Part shown: in pieces, positions 4,835 through 5,331 of the stretch
Position numbering within the stretch: position 1 is the stretch's first letter
Layout of the letters: each line of letters starts with the position of its first letter
Source of the DNA: Lachnospiraceae bacterium UBA4317
GTDB taxonomy: Bacteria > Bacillota_A > Clostridia > Lachnospirales > Lachnospiraceae
DNA length: 5,331 nucleotides
Assembly: GCA_002394525.1 (NCBI GenBank)
Contig: DGUF01000258.1
Span: 8,557 to 13,887, forward strand
Direction of reading: 5' to 3'
Translations under genes and position numbers: made by a program
Notes under the pieces: generated by a model
Seen by the model: only the letters and a program-made list of their open reading frames with translations
The model's database searches: none
Told to the model about the DNA's origin: nothing

Positions 4835-5331
4835 CACTGCTCACCTTCCTTTCCAGTCCCGGCAGGGGTTTCCTCCTCCTGGGCGGCGGCAAGTCTGCGG
4901 CCGGCGGCGCTGCGCATCCTGCGCTTGTTGGTCTCGTACATGATCAGGGCGAGGGTGATGACGGCGTAGGAGACAAAGACGCGGAAGTATTCGCCGATCA
5001 TGGAATCGCCGGTGATGTAGGCGCCGGCGCGGGGAGCGACGATAAACATGGTATGGAAAAGGATGACGCCCAGAAAGACGTTTCCGATGGACGCGCGGTC
5101 GACCGAGGCGCCTCCGACCAGGAGGGCGGCGATGCAGAACATGCCGATCTGGCTGTGGGCGCTGTAGGTCGCGATATTGCCCATATTCTGGAGGTAGATG
5201 ACCATGCCGATGCCGGCCAGGACCGTCGACATGACGATGGATATGATCCTGGTCCTTTCGACATCGATGCCGGCGTCACGGGCGACTTCCATGTCCTGGC
5301 CGACCGCCCGCATGTCCTGGCCCAGCTTGGT
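4834..5331 (-). CDS. ABC transporter permease, BPD_transp_2 (sugar/RbsC-like) family, C-terminal part
   Basis: The reading frame is open to the right edge, leaving the last 165 residues of an inner-membrane permease; full members are usually about 300-350. The segment LGQDMRAVGQDMEVARDAGIDVERTR (from visible residue 3) matches the cytoplasmic coupling loop of this family, where related proteins read roughly G...AVG.N..AA..SGI.V. Membrane segments follow at about 28-48, 63-75, 82-100 and 112-133, with the conserved ALLVGGASVDRASIGNVFLG between them. It ends in a basic then acidic cytoplasmic tail. The ATG at 5311-5313 is internal, not the start. The stop overlaps the start of the next gene. 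The import substrate cannot be told from this part; simple sugars or nucleosides are typical of the family. Confidence 0.9.
   Translation of the reverse strand, partial: TKLGQDMRAVGQDMEVARDAGIDVERTRIISIVMSTVLAGIGMVIYLQNMGNIATYSAHSQIGMFCIAALLVGGASVDRASIGNVFLGVILFHTMFIVAPRAGAYITGDSMIGEYFRVFVSYAVITLALIMYETNKRRMRSAAGRRLAAAQEEETPAGTGKEGEQ

Noticed and set aside
4295..4969. 224-residue open frame on the plus strand
   Set aside because: It crosses the REP-like repeats and lies opposite two well-supported minus-strand genes; composition is low-complexity Asp/Gly/Val.

Overview
The window looks like chromosomal DNA from a Gram-positive member of the Clostridia, most likely a GC-rich gut Lachnospiraceae-type species. 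This is an inference. It rests on strong AGGAGG/GAGGTGA-type ribosome binding sites, near-consensus housekeeping promoters, classic intrinsic terminators, two lipoprotein signal peptides, a helix-turn-helix/cupin regulator next to potA, and a periplasmic-type cyclophilin made as a lipoprotein. Genes are GC-rich, and the main regulatory gap (1966-2540) has AT-rich patches.

Layout. (1) Positions 1-1965, minus strand: a regulator gene (HTH + cupin, 1411-1965) lies upstream of potA, the ATPase of a spermidine/putrescine importer, which runs off the left edge. A near-perfect promoter (2178-2205) drives the pair and leaves a leader of about 200 nt. A large inverted repeat (2121-2170) sits at the predicted transcription start and is the best candidate operator. 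(2) Positions 1966-2540 are a 575-base gene-free divergent control region. It holds the leader, the operator-like dyad, the minus-strand promoter, a weaker dyad, a 12-bp tandem repeat of about seven units, a plus-strand promoter and a 5' hairpin. (3) Positions 2541-3248, plus strand: one predicted lipoprotein of unknown function. (4) Positions 3249-3442: a convergent gap with an 11-bp direct repeat and a strong bidirectional terminator shared by the genes on each side. (5) Positions 3443-4144, minus strand: a lipoprotein cyclophilin-type peptidyl-prolyl isomerase with its own extended -10 promoter. (6) Positions 4241-4372: the terminator of the next operon, plus two tandem REP-like repeats. 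(7) Positions 4373-5331, minus strand: the end of an operon with a sugar-type (BPD_transp_2) ABC permease, cut by the right edge, translationally coupled to a small membrane-anchored protein.

Function. The left operon probably imports polyamines under control of a regulator that senses a small ligand through its cupin domain. The right operon is another ABC importer, substrate unknown. The two lipoprotein genes are single transcription units facing each other. I see no CRISPR, defence island, prophage or intact mobile element, and I do not claim an undescribed system. The most interesting material is non-coding: the repeat-rich control region 1998-2475, the paired REP-like repeats, and an unusually long PotA with an apparently repeated C-terminal module.
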